Below the pieces are notes generated by a model. The model saw only the letters and a program-made list of their open reading frames with translations. It ran no database searches and was not told the DNA's origin. 64,000 nt of DNA from Bombus terrestris (taxonomy: Eukaryota > Arthropoda > Insecta > Hymenoptera > Apidae): positions 10,862,364 through 10,926,363 of the forward strand of contig NC_063272.1 in the NCBI RefSeq assembly GCF_910591885.1. Direction: 5' to 3'. Position numbers and translations under genes: made by a program. Shown in pieces: positions 51,113 to 61,973 of the stretch (position 1 is its first letter; each line of letters opens with the position of its first letter).

Positions 51113-51227
51113 GAAGAAGGTAAAAAATGAGAAAAGGCAAGGATAAATTTCTCTACCCTGTGTAGAGAGACGTTTCTACTTCGAGTTTTTCATGACTCTA
51201 GACTTTTAGACTCCAGACATTCCGTCC
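51113..51227 (+). repeat. Duplicated segment, copy A
   Basis: It aligns with 51656-51780: agaaggtaaaaaatgagaaa here against gaaagtaaaaaatgagagga there, then ctctaccctgtgtagagaga against ttctatcctgtgcagagaag, and gacattccgtcc against gacattctctttcc at the far end. The copies are in the same orientation about 545 bp apart and are clearly diverged. Confidence 0.7.
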
Positions 51228-51655
51228 ATATATATATATATATGTATTATATATATTGCTAATTATGTTTCTCAGCTATAGTTTGTAGAAACTGTTTACC
51301 AATAAATCATATATTACTATATAAAACATTGAAAAATCTTATCAAGAATGAGGCGGGACTATTATGACTAATATAGCCATGCAGAGAAACTAATTTGAGG
51401 ATATATATAAATTTATAGAAATTGCAATACATATCGCTTCAATTTTTATCCACGCACAACTATCGTTCTTTTCTTTGCATTAATTAATTATATTAATATG
51501 AAGTATATTTTATATATGCATTAGTTTGAAGTGTTCAAATATTTATGACAATGGTAACCAATATACTTCAGGTTTATGAACCGTACCTTTCCAAATGTCA
51601 CTGTCATGTTACTCTTATAATTCAAATACTTTACTCTTATTTTAAAAGGGAGCAA

Positions 51656-51780
51656 CTAGAAGGAAAGTAAAAAATGAGAGGAAGTAAGTATAAGTTTTTC
51701 TATCCTGTGCAGAGAAGCCCGACGTCCGAACAGAGGTAAGTTTCCAGTTCGATGTATAAAATTCCCGACATTCTCTTTCC
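51656..51780 (+). repeat. Duplicated segment, copy B
   Basis: Partner of copy A. The best-conserved part is the first 60 bases; the rest aligns only with gaps. The spacer between copies is AT-rich with a (TA)n run at 51231-51243. Confidence 0.7.
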
Positions 51781-54580
51781 CCTCTGTCGCTTTCCATCTC
51801 CGTACTCGTTTTTTCCTGTTGGTCCTCGAAACGTTTGCCAACAGTTATTTATCGCGAGACCGCCTCGAAGAAAAACGAGAAATGCTCTAGCGCGGTGGGG
51901 TCATTCGCGTTGTCTTGCATCGTCGACTCGAATCAAAGGTTAAGGTCGATGCTTTCGAACGAATGCTGCGTTCGCACGAACGTGAACACGCGTGGCAAAT
52001 GATAACAGCGAACAGCTGGCTTGTGTTAAACTTACTATCTCGTTCCCTTTGCATATTGTGCCAGGAGACAATTAATAGTTAAACGACGTTGCGAAACAAC
52101 GAGATGCAGCTTGCAAGGGTCGCGTGTTTCAAAGGAAAAGTTTTCTGCCTTTCGCCAAACCGAGCTGTATACCGTATGTAATTGAAGCTTGCAGGCTGCT
52201 TCACGATGTAAACTCATTCACAGCGCCAGCGTGAAAAAAAAGTTGATAATTTACGTTTACATACGTATACCTGCGCAAATATCGCAAAATCTGCTTACGT
52301 TGTACGGAGTGTCCGTATTTCTGTGTGGACTACAAAAATCGCAGTGTTTTATTTCCATTATTTGAAAAGGTACAGGTTGCTATGGCTGTTACAGACAGAA
52401 ATATGGATGTTTCTACTTCACATCCACCTGCACCTAACTCTCAACATTTTCTACGTTTCTTTTCACTGTTTCATTTTATGTTCAGTAAGGAGCGACATGG
52501 TCAAAGAGTTATTTTACCGACCGTGAGTGAAAAATAAAGCTTTTATTATGTTTTTTTATTTATCGTGTATCGTGCTCGTACGTAACAGTTTAATCAGAGT
52601 TTGTAATAAATAACGTTTATACTGAACATACGTGTTTTCATAATTGTGCTATTCACCTTTTTGTATTTAAAAAGTAATTTTTGTATTTAAACCGTAGTAT
52701 CGCTGTCTCTTTGAGATTCGACCGTGCATGAATTTGAACGTTGCAGATAAGACATTACATGAAATATGTAATTTTTAAATATTTACTATAAGAATCTAAA
52801 TAGTTTTTCATTCGAGAATTATTACGTCTGAGAAAATAATGAACGCCAGTCTGCGATAAGTTGAAGGGTAGCGATCTCCTCTTTCTCTACGAATGCTTTT
52901 ATGATATGAAATACCCTTCACTTTCTAGAATAGTTTTTTGTATAAAGAGTATGCCGTATCTACTTTGTCAAAAAAGTTTGCAATGAACTAAATGAACGTT
53001 TCGTTCCTCAACATAACAATAGCGAACAGCAGTGTTCCAATATCCAATTTATAAATAAATTTCTTTATGAGAGAGAGACAGAATGAACTCTAAGCAGTCG
53101 CACTGTATGCTGTACAAGTAACACGAAGAAAAGACCGTGTGCAATGTAATGAGTGCGAGAGCCAATGATTAGGTCCATTTGTAAAGAAAAGTGAGACAGA
53201 CGTTTGGACGTTTAAGACGATAAGACGACATTACTCTGATCTTCTTGGTAACCGAGGTCGACATTCTTTTCAAGATAGTACCACATTAAAGACTCGACCA
53301 TCAATCAAGATTTAAGAGACTAAGCGGGCACGTCGTTGAATTCTGACTGGTCAGACTGGTTTTTCGAAGCGTAGGAAATAGGCGATCTTCCTCTTTCGTT
53401 GTTGGTCCAATCGATCGGACACCATAGAGAATAGGACTTATGGTGTCGGTGGTAATCCGTCGCAAATCCTGACGACGTTATGTATGTCGCACGTAGAAGA
53501 CGTCCATCCTGATTCACGACAAGAATTTTTACGAGAAACAGATGTAGTAATCCGTAAATACATTCTGTGTCGCACCCGTCGTTTTGTCGGCTAAAATATT
53601 CAACAGGATCCTCGTAGAACAATAACAGTGACAGATATGAAAATATATATATCAGATCCAGATTTTCGCTTTCGTGTTTCACGGCTAAGACGTTAAAATG
53701 TGTCTTATTCTTCTAGGGTTTTATTCGCACCCAGGGATTGTCCACAAGTGACATCTGGTTTTTGAATAATGGGTTTCTCGGCAAGGAAGAATATATTAAA
53801 CGAATAGTCACAGTATAATCTGAATTTAAGGGGTGCGCGCATGATCAATAATATCGACGATAACGTTTCGCTTGAATCTGCTTGAATCTTTTTCAGATTA
53901 AGAAATCATCGCTGATTTTGCTATAGCTTAACTGAAATGAATATAGTAATTACCTTAAATTGAAGCATGCTCGAAGGAAGGATTAAGCAAGATGGATCGT
54001 TATACAACTTTGCCAAACCTAACGTAATGATGAATTGGATCGCCTACACTTTCTGAAATACTCGTTTTTTTCTGATCAATCATTGTTTTCAGGATACATT
54101 TCTTTTGGTTTCATAGATTTTATTTGTCAATTTGCTTTTAAAGTCAATCTTTCAGTCTTTCATCTTAAAAATAGAACTGTATTATATAATTCGTTATCGC
54201 TGACAATCCCATTCTATTTCTAAAATACGATTATTTAATGAAATTAGAGTAATTTTAATGATAGAAATGTATTAATATATATATATGATAGATCTATTGA
54301 AAATTTCTACTCATTATATAAATTAAATTCCAAAAAAAAGTTAAATTAAGAAACAGTAAAGCCTTTACAGTTCACAAATTACTTATACATGAAAATATCC
54401 AAAAATGTAGTTTTAATGTAGTTGTAGTAGTTGAGTGTTAGTGTCAATTCATATATAATATTAATCGTTAATTAAACTATTCGTTCGGTGTTTCGTGTAA
54501 GATTAGAGGCGAAAATAAAATGAAAGGTAAATGACGAATATCGTGCGAGAAACGAGGAAATGATTGTCTGAGAGTGTAAA
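51781..54580. other. Intronic tract, no supportable gene
   Basis: GC-richer to about 52220, then AT-rich. Minus-strand frame 53320-53682 (120 codons) was inspected and has no family motif. A (GA)-type short run occurs near 53070. Confidence 0.55.
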
Positions 54581-54905
54581 ATGAGGGAAAAGGACGAAGT
54601 GGGAAAGAGAGTGCAAGAATACTTGAAACGAAAAGCAGGAAAAAAGGGGTGAGAGTTACAACTGCAGAGGAGATTAAAAGTAAGGAGAAAAAAGCACTAG
54701 TTTGTGAAAATTTTGCAGTAAACATTGAAAAATAAAGTTTGTATTTTCAACAAAAAATTAAAATTCTATAAAAAGAGAATGAAAAATGAAGAGAATGTGG
54801 GTATCAGTACAGTTCAAAATACAGTGTAAATTAAAATCCACATATAAAAATCAAATTACAAATTTAAGAGAAAAATACCAGAAAAAGAGAATTAAATACA
54901 GGTGA
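54581..54905 (+). pseudogene. Purine-rich coding-like relic, frame broken
   Basis: A plus-strand open segment starts MREKDEVGKRVQEYLKRKAG and stops after KKG. Moving one frame continues VRVTTAEEIKSKEKKALVCE before the next stop. A third open piece starts at 54786 (MKRMWVSVQF) and ends at 54905. The charged, helix-like composition is unlike the surrounding intron. It may be the remains of a transposon or retrocopy, but an AG-rich non-coding stretch would look similar. I recognise no family. Confidence 0.25.
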
Positions 54906-56699
54906 TGAAATTCCAATTTATATTGTGAAAGGGTGTCCTTTAATTAGGCTCAGAAAGGCGAAATTTAATTACTGTTACATTACATTAGGTAGTATAAGCA
55001 GAGAATTTTATTAAAAATTTTTATTAAAATCTATGAAAAATCAAGTAATAAAAGCTATGTGAAACAAAATCTGTGTTATGTCAAACAGATTCAGTTGTAC
55101 ATTTTTTTGTATTATAGTACCTGAAGATTACATGAGAAGAATATGAACAGTACTATTGAATTTTCTATTCGATCCACAAACGTATCTTTTAACGACAGAT
55201 GACAAAACCGTAAAATTTTGTGAAAAAGGTAGAAGTATACCTAATACATGAAATGTATTAACAACTAATATTCTTCAGAAATGGATAATTTTGATGCAAA
55301 TATTGTTTAAAAGAACCCTATAACTAAATTTAATAAAAAAATTATTTCAGTAATTGTGGTTGACAAGGTATGAATTTCAAAATTGGTTTTATATGAAAAA
55401 CAAGAATAGGTAATTTATCATGACTTTCCCCTTTGATCTATTCATCTACGGTAATGTAAATTTTATTTATTTTCAACACAAAGTAGTAATATTTTAATGC
55501 TAATCGTTTTTGTAACCCTCAGAAGCATTTCCTTTCTACGAATAATTAATTTTTTCCATTAGCAAATAAATTACAGTAATGTCTCGCAAATTGTCTTCTC
55601 GCGATCGTGTTTGGACGATTTGTGGAAGGCGTAGGTGTTGGACCAATTGATCACCGATATCTCTCTCCAGCCCCTCGCGTTCAGAGTGCGAAACAATTAG
55701 TTCGAGTGAAATGGAATTAAATCCTCATATATATATTCGAAGGAGTATCAAACGCTTAATGTTATTTTAAGATTATTCACCTAAATTTAATAGTGTCCAG
55801 TGCCATTTTCGTTATAAGCAGACTGCGGATATTTATGGAAATTTATATTTTTGTAAATATAATTTAGGAAATGAAACTTAGGTAAAAAATTATTTTAATT
55901 GTTAAATATAAGTATAATAAATGTATAAAAACTACATTCGTATCTTCAGATTTTTATATAAATCCATAAAATACGTAATCTAGTTACGATAAATTCAGTA
56001 TGGTACTCTAATACTTGACTATCTGGTTTAAGAGAATATTTACATTTAATTAATTCATAGCAGTATTTCGACGAATCGGTATAAAATACAGCTTCATAAA
56101 TTGTAACAGTTTTTGCGAGACAGTATAGCAATTTTCCTAAAATAGTATTAACGACTCTAAGGTGATAATTAGCTCGCTCTAATAATTCAGAAGTCTAACA
56201 ATTAACATCTTCCACGTTTTATTGTAAATTTCGATATTTCTATTGCCAGTGTAATTGAATTATTTCTGGAAAAATCGTGATGTGATGTCTCCAGCCTCTG
56301 CTGTAACAATTATATTGTATTATGCATATACTGTGTTTATATTGCATGTATCATAACTTGGTCTCATGATAAATATACAATCAGTGTTCAATTTGTTTAT
56401 GTCAAACAGATCGTATATTCATGAACATACAGTGAGTTCGTATGAAACTAAATATTCATAGACGTGTTTGCATGTTTTACAGCTATTAGATACACGTAAA
56501 CACTATGCTAATTGGTTGTTGTAAATGTATGAACAAGAAGGAATTTATATTTTGCTAAAGACGAATGCATCACGTTTCTCTTCAGAATTACAACTATTTG
56601 TTTCCTTCGCGATGAACTTGGAAAATAATTGAAGTAGAAGGTTTAAGAACTGTAATTATGAAATTGTGAAAATTTATCGACAAATTGTCGAAGCGATTT
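54906..56699. other. AT-rich tract, no supportable feature
   Basis: No open frame above about 60 codons, no repeats with ends, no RNA gene seen. Confidence 0.6.
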
Positions 56700-57162
56700 T
56701 TACAGTATTTTTCCTTACATCATTTTTTCGTTTGACGAAACACATGGCGCATCGATTGGCAAAATGTCGGTACTCTAAGATGGATGTTCCTATTGTTGAA
56801 GTTTACACAGTAACTTCAGTATCACAGTCGCTGAAGGTAGTTGAGCATTGTTGTGGAGGAACAGTTCTCTGCGAGTTTTTCAGTTCTTTGGGTTTTATGA
56901 TCCTTCATAAAGTTTCAATGATTCATAAGCAAAAGCGTCGGTTTGACCGAATGAAGACAATAACTTTTTCATATCCTCAGAAATCATCATATTATAATTG
57001 TCAATTTTCCTTTATAGTACACCTCAGTAACATACTTACGCCTATTTTCAAACTTTTTGACTTCTTTAACCACTGATTGATGGTTCTGGGTATTTTGTTC
57101 ATACACAGATAGTAATTCTCTGTAATTTACGATCATAATTTTTTTTCAAGACAGACATAATT
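56700..57162 (-). pseudogene. Degenerate intronless coding-like relic
   Basis: On the minus strand, from an ATG at about 57158: MSVLKKNYDRKLQR, then after a small frame change LLSVYEQNTQNHQSVVKEVK and KFENRRKYVTEVYYKGKLTI. After a stop and a second frame change come SEDMKKLLSSFGQTDAFAYE and SLKLYEGS. A third piece reads PKELKNSQRTVPPQQCSTTF followed by SDCDTEV. The pieces follow each other without intron-sized gaps, as expected for a decayed processed copy or transposon gene. A strong donor-like gtaagt occurs inside (in the FENR-RKYV region), so one live exon is an alternative. The long plus-strand frame 56666-57076 over the same bases is probably its shadow. I do not recognise the protein. 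Confidence 0.35.
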
Positions 57163-57400
57163 TTTAATTGAATTTGTGGCTTTGTGATAAAATTTTCTCA
57201 ATAACAAAACCAAATGTAGATATAAATAACACAACATTCAAATTTGCTAATTGAATATTCAATTGTACATGCAAAGGAGTCCAATAATGCAAAAATACCC
57301 ACGCGCAATAACGTGCTTTGATTTCTCATACCAAATGCAAAATACCGCGAATGTTAAGACCACAAAAGTCCAGCGTCTCGCGTTTCTACGATCGCTCAAT
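57163..57400. other. AT-rich spacer
   Basis: No feature seen. Confidence 0.6.
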
Positions 57401-59330
57401 CGAAGACTAATAAATTAAAGGACATAGGCTCGATTTTCGGCATAATCCCCGGAAAATCCTGCTACTGTATACCATAGCGTAGCGTAAAAGGGGTCTCTGC
57501 GGCTTCGCGTTTCCGGATAAGGGGGCAGGCAGAAGAGGGATGAAATTGACCGCCGCACCGTTGTTGCCACTTGAGGACCAGCCGGCAATTACTAGCTATC
57601 CCCATGGCCCATTGCCATTGCCGGTTGGCAGCTTAGATATCGTTGGTTGGGCGAACAGTCGGCCGGTTGTCTATCTGTAGATATACATACCACTCAGCAT
57701 TGTTCCTGCCGAGGACGCGCATTTACCCGTTTCGTCCCTCCATTTCTGCTACAGCACGAACCCTTTGCTCTCGAAACGTGCTGCGTCCGAGTCCTAAATC
57801 ACAGCTATCTCCTGGCTTAACTAACAATGCATCCGCCGACACTCTGCTACCGCTTCCCTGTCTTTCTTATTATCGCTCTGTTGTGCGCTTCGTTAGTTCC
57901 GTGCCTCTGTTAACAAAAGATTTTTCGGTATTTCCAACCTCCACTGTCGACCAATGTTTGCGGCTCGTTGATCTTCGACCGTGAAAACAGATTCCGCAGC
58001 GTTCTTTTTTTCTGTAGGTTTTCATTTCTGCGGTTCTTTCCCTTTGCATTTCTTTCTTTATTTTTCCCATTCTTTTATTCGAATTGTGTGGTTTGACTTT
58101 TATACGGCTGTGTTTTAGTTTAGGAAATTTTAATGTCGGGTTCTTCGATAAAATTGGGTCGTTTAATTATGGAAATAAATATTTATTACGTCGGTATCCT
58201 TTGTGTTTTACAGGAGAAATGGAGAGGAAATATTTCAATTGTAGAAAATCGTCGTCTTAAACGCACGAAAATCTTTTCTAGCCAAAATGGAAACGTACGT
58301 GTTGTACAAATAAAAATGGCCTGTATTGTCGATATAAATTTCCGTAAGTCGAATACTTTGTTACAGCTGTTACGCTATATTCATTTTTCATTTCCCCGCT
58401 ACTTCGCAATGCCTTACAGCTATGCTCTAATTCGCAACACCTTCAAAACATGGCAAGCAATATACTCGCCAATAGGGGCAGCTTATACTTGAACTCGTAT
58501 AGGCGGTGCACTTTCCTGACAGCTATTTCAGCCGCGTTTCCATTTAAAGTCAAATTCTGTCGCCGAGTTCTTCCCTATTCTCGATCCTCTAGAAACTTGA
58601 TTCAACGATTAATATCTTTTTCACGAAATTTTTACATTCGTATCACTTCGTCTCCAGCAAAAATTTCGTTCGTGTTTTCAGCAGAATTATTTTTTTTAAC
58701 ACAAACGCTTACAGATTCCCTTCCGGCAAGTATCTATTAACACCGATCCTCCTTTGTTCGAAGGGGTTTTTGTCTTCGACCCAGTTTCACGAAGTTTCAG
58801 CCAGTTGATTTAAATTACGAATATTCCACTGACAATTCCACCGGTCTATTTCAAAATGCAGCATTGTCCAGGCTTACTATCTTTTTACGCGTTTGACCTG
58901 GATCCACGTTTAAACCAAAAATTCTCACCACTTTTCGCACATTCCATTCGTTAATGCCCTGCCGCCATTACCAGAACACGTTTCGCTGAGCCTGATGCTT
59001 AAGAATAACGCGAATAACGACGAATTTTACCCACTAGGCACCTGCTTCGTGATCTTCCTGTTTTCTCTTTCCCCTTTATCGAAATGTCGCCCATTTTTAC
59101 CGAGAATTCCGTGCGAATGTTCCTATTTACCGGTTCTCCGTGTGATTTATGACTGTTTATTCGAATTTCCTCCGAGAGCTCTTGCCAGCGCGTCGCGATG
59201 CAATCGCGACAAGAACATGCTCGAGGAAACGTTTTTTCTTCCACGGTAAACACACTCAGCTTCGACATGATTATTTTCGAGTCTTCGACTTTTTGCTTCC
59301 TCGAAATATTACTTGCATTCACGAAAAACT
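57401..59330. other. Long GC-richer island with unrecognised open frames
   Basis: Nearly 2 kb of less AT-rich sequence, containing plus-strand frames 57643-57984, 58133-58492, 58450-58740 and 58995-59249 and the minus-strand frame 58999-59376. Their translations are rich in Ser, Arg, Leu and Phe without motifs, and they overlap antisense frames. It could be an alternative promoter or non-coding exon region for timeout or a nested transcript. No TATA or initiator arrangement was convincing. Confidence 0.35.
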
Positions 59331-61934
59331 GCTTACTAAATAATAATCGTAGTAAAATTTTAATATGAATAAACATCTTGAAAATTATTTGAATTCGCTA
59401 AGCTTTCATTTCAAGAAACGTTCAATTACTATGAATAAAATCACGTACAATTGGTTTTAACGCAATATGGTTAATACGAATGTCGTTACAGTAAAATTTG
59501 CAATTCGCTTGGGATATTTAGAAAGTACTCCTGTAGCACCTTGAACGTTAATTTTCAACGCGTTATAGAAGGGTTACAGGGAATTGTGTACCGCAAACGT
59601 TTCCGAAATTTCCCGTATTGTCACGCGTCTGTCGCTGTTACTTCCCCCATTGCCAATGAGTCGCATTGATCAGTCAACAATTTGAATTCGACGCATGTTG
59701 CGGGATGTCGATACGTATGTCAATCACGATTTCGTGAAACTCCATTTATGTGCGTCCATATAGAAGCGTACGTATCAAGATTAGCTGTTTATCCCCAATT
59801 TCCAGCCGTTACTAATTGACAGGGTAGATTTTTAAACAGGATACGCGAACGAAATTTGATCGATGGATATCATGAAACTTTGTCATTGATACCTGCAAGA
59901 TTAAGATAGATACGTATCGCACGTGAATAATTTTCTTTTTTCAGAGTGTAAAATTATGGATGAGCAAGAATTTATCAGTTGATTTGGTCTGTTACAAAAT
60001 ATCATATAAAATATTAAAACCTATCTAACAATTAATGAGTAGACTATTTTTATTTTGAAATCCAAAATAGAATGAATATCTGAAGTAGAATAATCGTTAT
60101 AGTTTCCGATATCTAAAATGGATCTCTATTTCGATTCTACTGTTTTTAACTATGGCAATGAAAATATTCATTTGTATAAAAACCCGCAGCTTACCGGTGA
60201 GATTACTAATAATGAAACTTACAGATTTCAATTTCTGCAGCTACTAGAATAGACATTTTCATTTTTCATGTTGCTATGGAAAGACTGATCTTTCTATTCT
60301 ATGTTCAGGAAGATACTTTTATTATTCACAAATGATAAATGAAGTTTACGCTTACGGAAAAATTGGAATCCAACACTTAAATGTACCGTAATATTTCACT
60401 CACTATTCTCTATAGATTTAACAATTGCTGGAAAATGAAATTCGTATTGCAATGAATTTATTTTACCACAGAAACTTGTACGATATAATTTTCTATGAAC
60501 AGAGATAAACAGTTTCTACTTGCATGTAACAAGTTGTGTATTAAGGAAAATCTGCAATAATCTTATCTGGATTTACCTATATGGAACAGGAAATGTCATG
60601 ACGATGGTCGCGAAAACTTCGGTGTTATAGCTGCACAAAACTGTATACATACATATATAGATGCTACTTATATAAATTGACAAACTTTCCATCGTGTTGG
60701 AAATGATCCAGCGAAGAGATAAGAATAAAATTTGTACTTGATATTAATGCAGGAACAGAATCAAGTTCGTTAATTAAATTTTAATATTTAACACTGTTTA
60801 ACCTTTAACTTTCTTCGTTTATACGTATAAATGGCCCACGCATAGCTGGTATTCATATGTTTGAAATGCAATCAATGAAGAAAATGATTAAACTCACGCA
60901 ACGATATCAGTTTACTCGAGCGGTAGCAAGAAACTATTGACGATGAATTATTAAATTTACAAAATGAGCTCTAAAACTTCGTATGCATACGAATAATTTT
61001 TCTACTGTATGAGTCAAGTAAGGCGTACAGATTTGTATATATTTTCAACGATCTAACGTTAAAATGAGTATAAGCAGAGATAGAACGTGAGAAATAAATT
61101 ATATTAAACACAGAACAATGACAGTAAGTATGTATATGTATGTGAAAATTATTAAGGAAGCAGACATTTATTTCACAAAATTAAAATACGTATATATTCC
61201 TTGATAGAATTAGGACGTGGTAAGTTGCTGTGTCGAAATCTGGCGTTTTTAACGAAAGCAGCGAAAATATGTTAAGGTGTACTTGTGATTTACGCGAAGA
61301 GAAATGCGTAGTAGACAGATGAGATGGGCCAGTATAAATTACCTGAGCTTAAATTGAAGAACTAATTACCCTTGTAGTGAACGTCTTAACGGTATTACAA
61401 GTTTCATGAAATAAATCTTTTCACTTGTAGGTAAAAACCAACTGAAATACAAGAACAAGCAATGATTACTATGTAAATTAAACCGATTTGTACTTATTTT
61501 TACCTTACTCGGTGTGTCGTTGCAGTACTTTTTAAGCCACGTTCTTAAAAGCAGATTAAAAGGACACTGAGGATCTGCATCGTTTATTTAATAGGTCATT
61601 TGCTTCAATTCGAGTAAAATAGAATGTAGAACATATAGAATATATAGAATATCAGAAATCAATCTGTAATAAATGTATTTCGACTCACAACGATCCTACG
61701 ACATACAGCGTCGGAAGCTTCAAATAGGAAAAAGATCCGCGTATCGCAAATTGTGAGTTACGCAATCATTGATTAAACGATTTTCTGTTAATATTGTAAT
61801 CGCGCGTGTAATTAATTCGAATGAAATTAGCGTAACAATGGAATAGTTAGCTACCGCTGTGCCTCACTCTCAAAGTTCCTAAGTTCAGTACCGAAACCGC
61901 CAGTTGTTAAATTTAACGGAGTCGTTTTGGAACG

Positions 61935-61936
<2 letters not shown>
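59331..61936. other. Intronic tract, no supportable feature
   Basis: AT-rich. A slightly GC-richer patch occurs at 59550-59830. Short direct repeats of the agaatatatagaat kind at about 61621-61655. Confidence 0.6.

Positions 61937-61971
<35 letters not shown>
61937..61971 (+). repeat. (GA)n microsatellite
   Basis: An almost perfect run of gagagaga, seventeen or so units. (GA)n tracts are binding sites for GAGA-type factors in insects, and this one adjoins a GC-richer block. Confidence 0.9.

Positions 61972-61973
<2 letters not shown>

Noticed and set aside
53320..53682. 120-codon minus-strand open frame
   Set aside because: No recognisable motif, no exon-like splice sites, and not a part of TIMELESS.
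56666..57076. 136-codon plus-strand open frame
   Set aside because: It is antisense to the coding-like minus-strand pieces at 56700-57162, which have more protein-like composition. Treated as the shadow.
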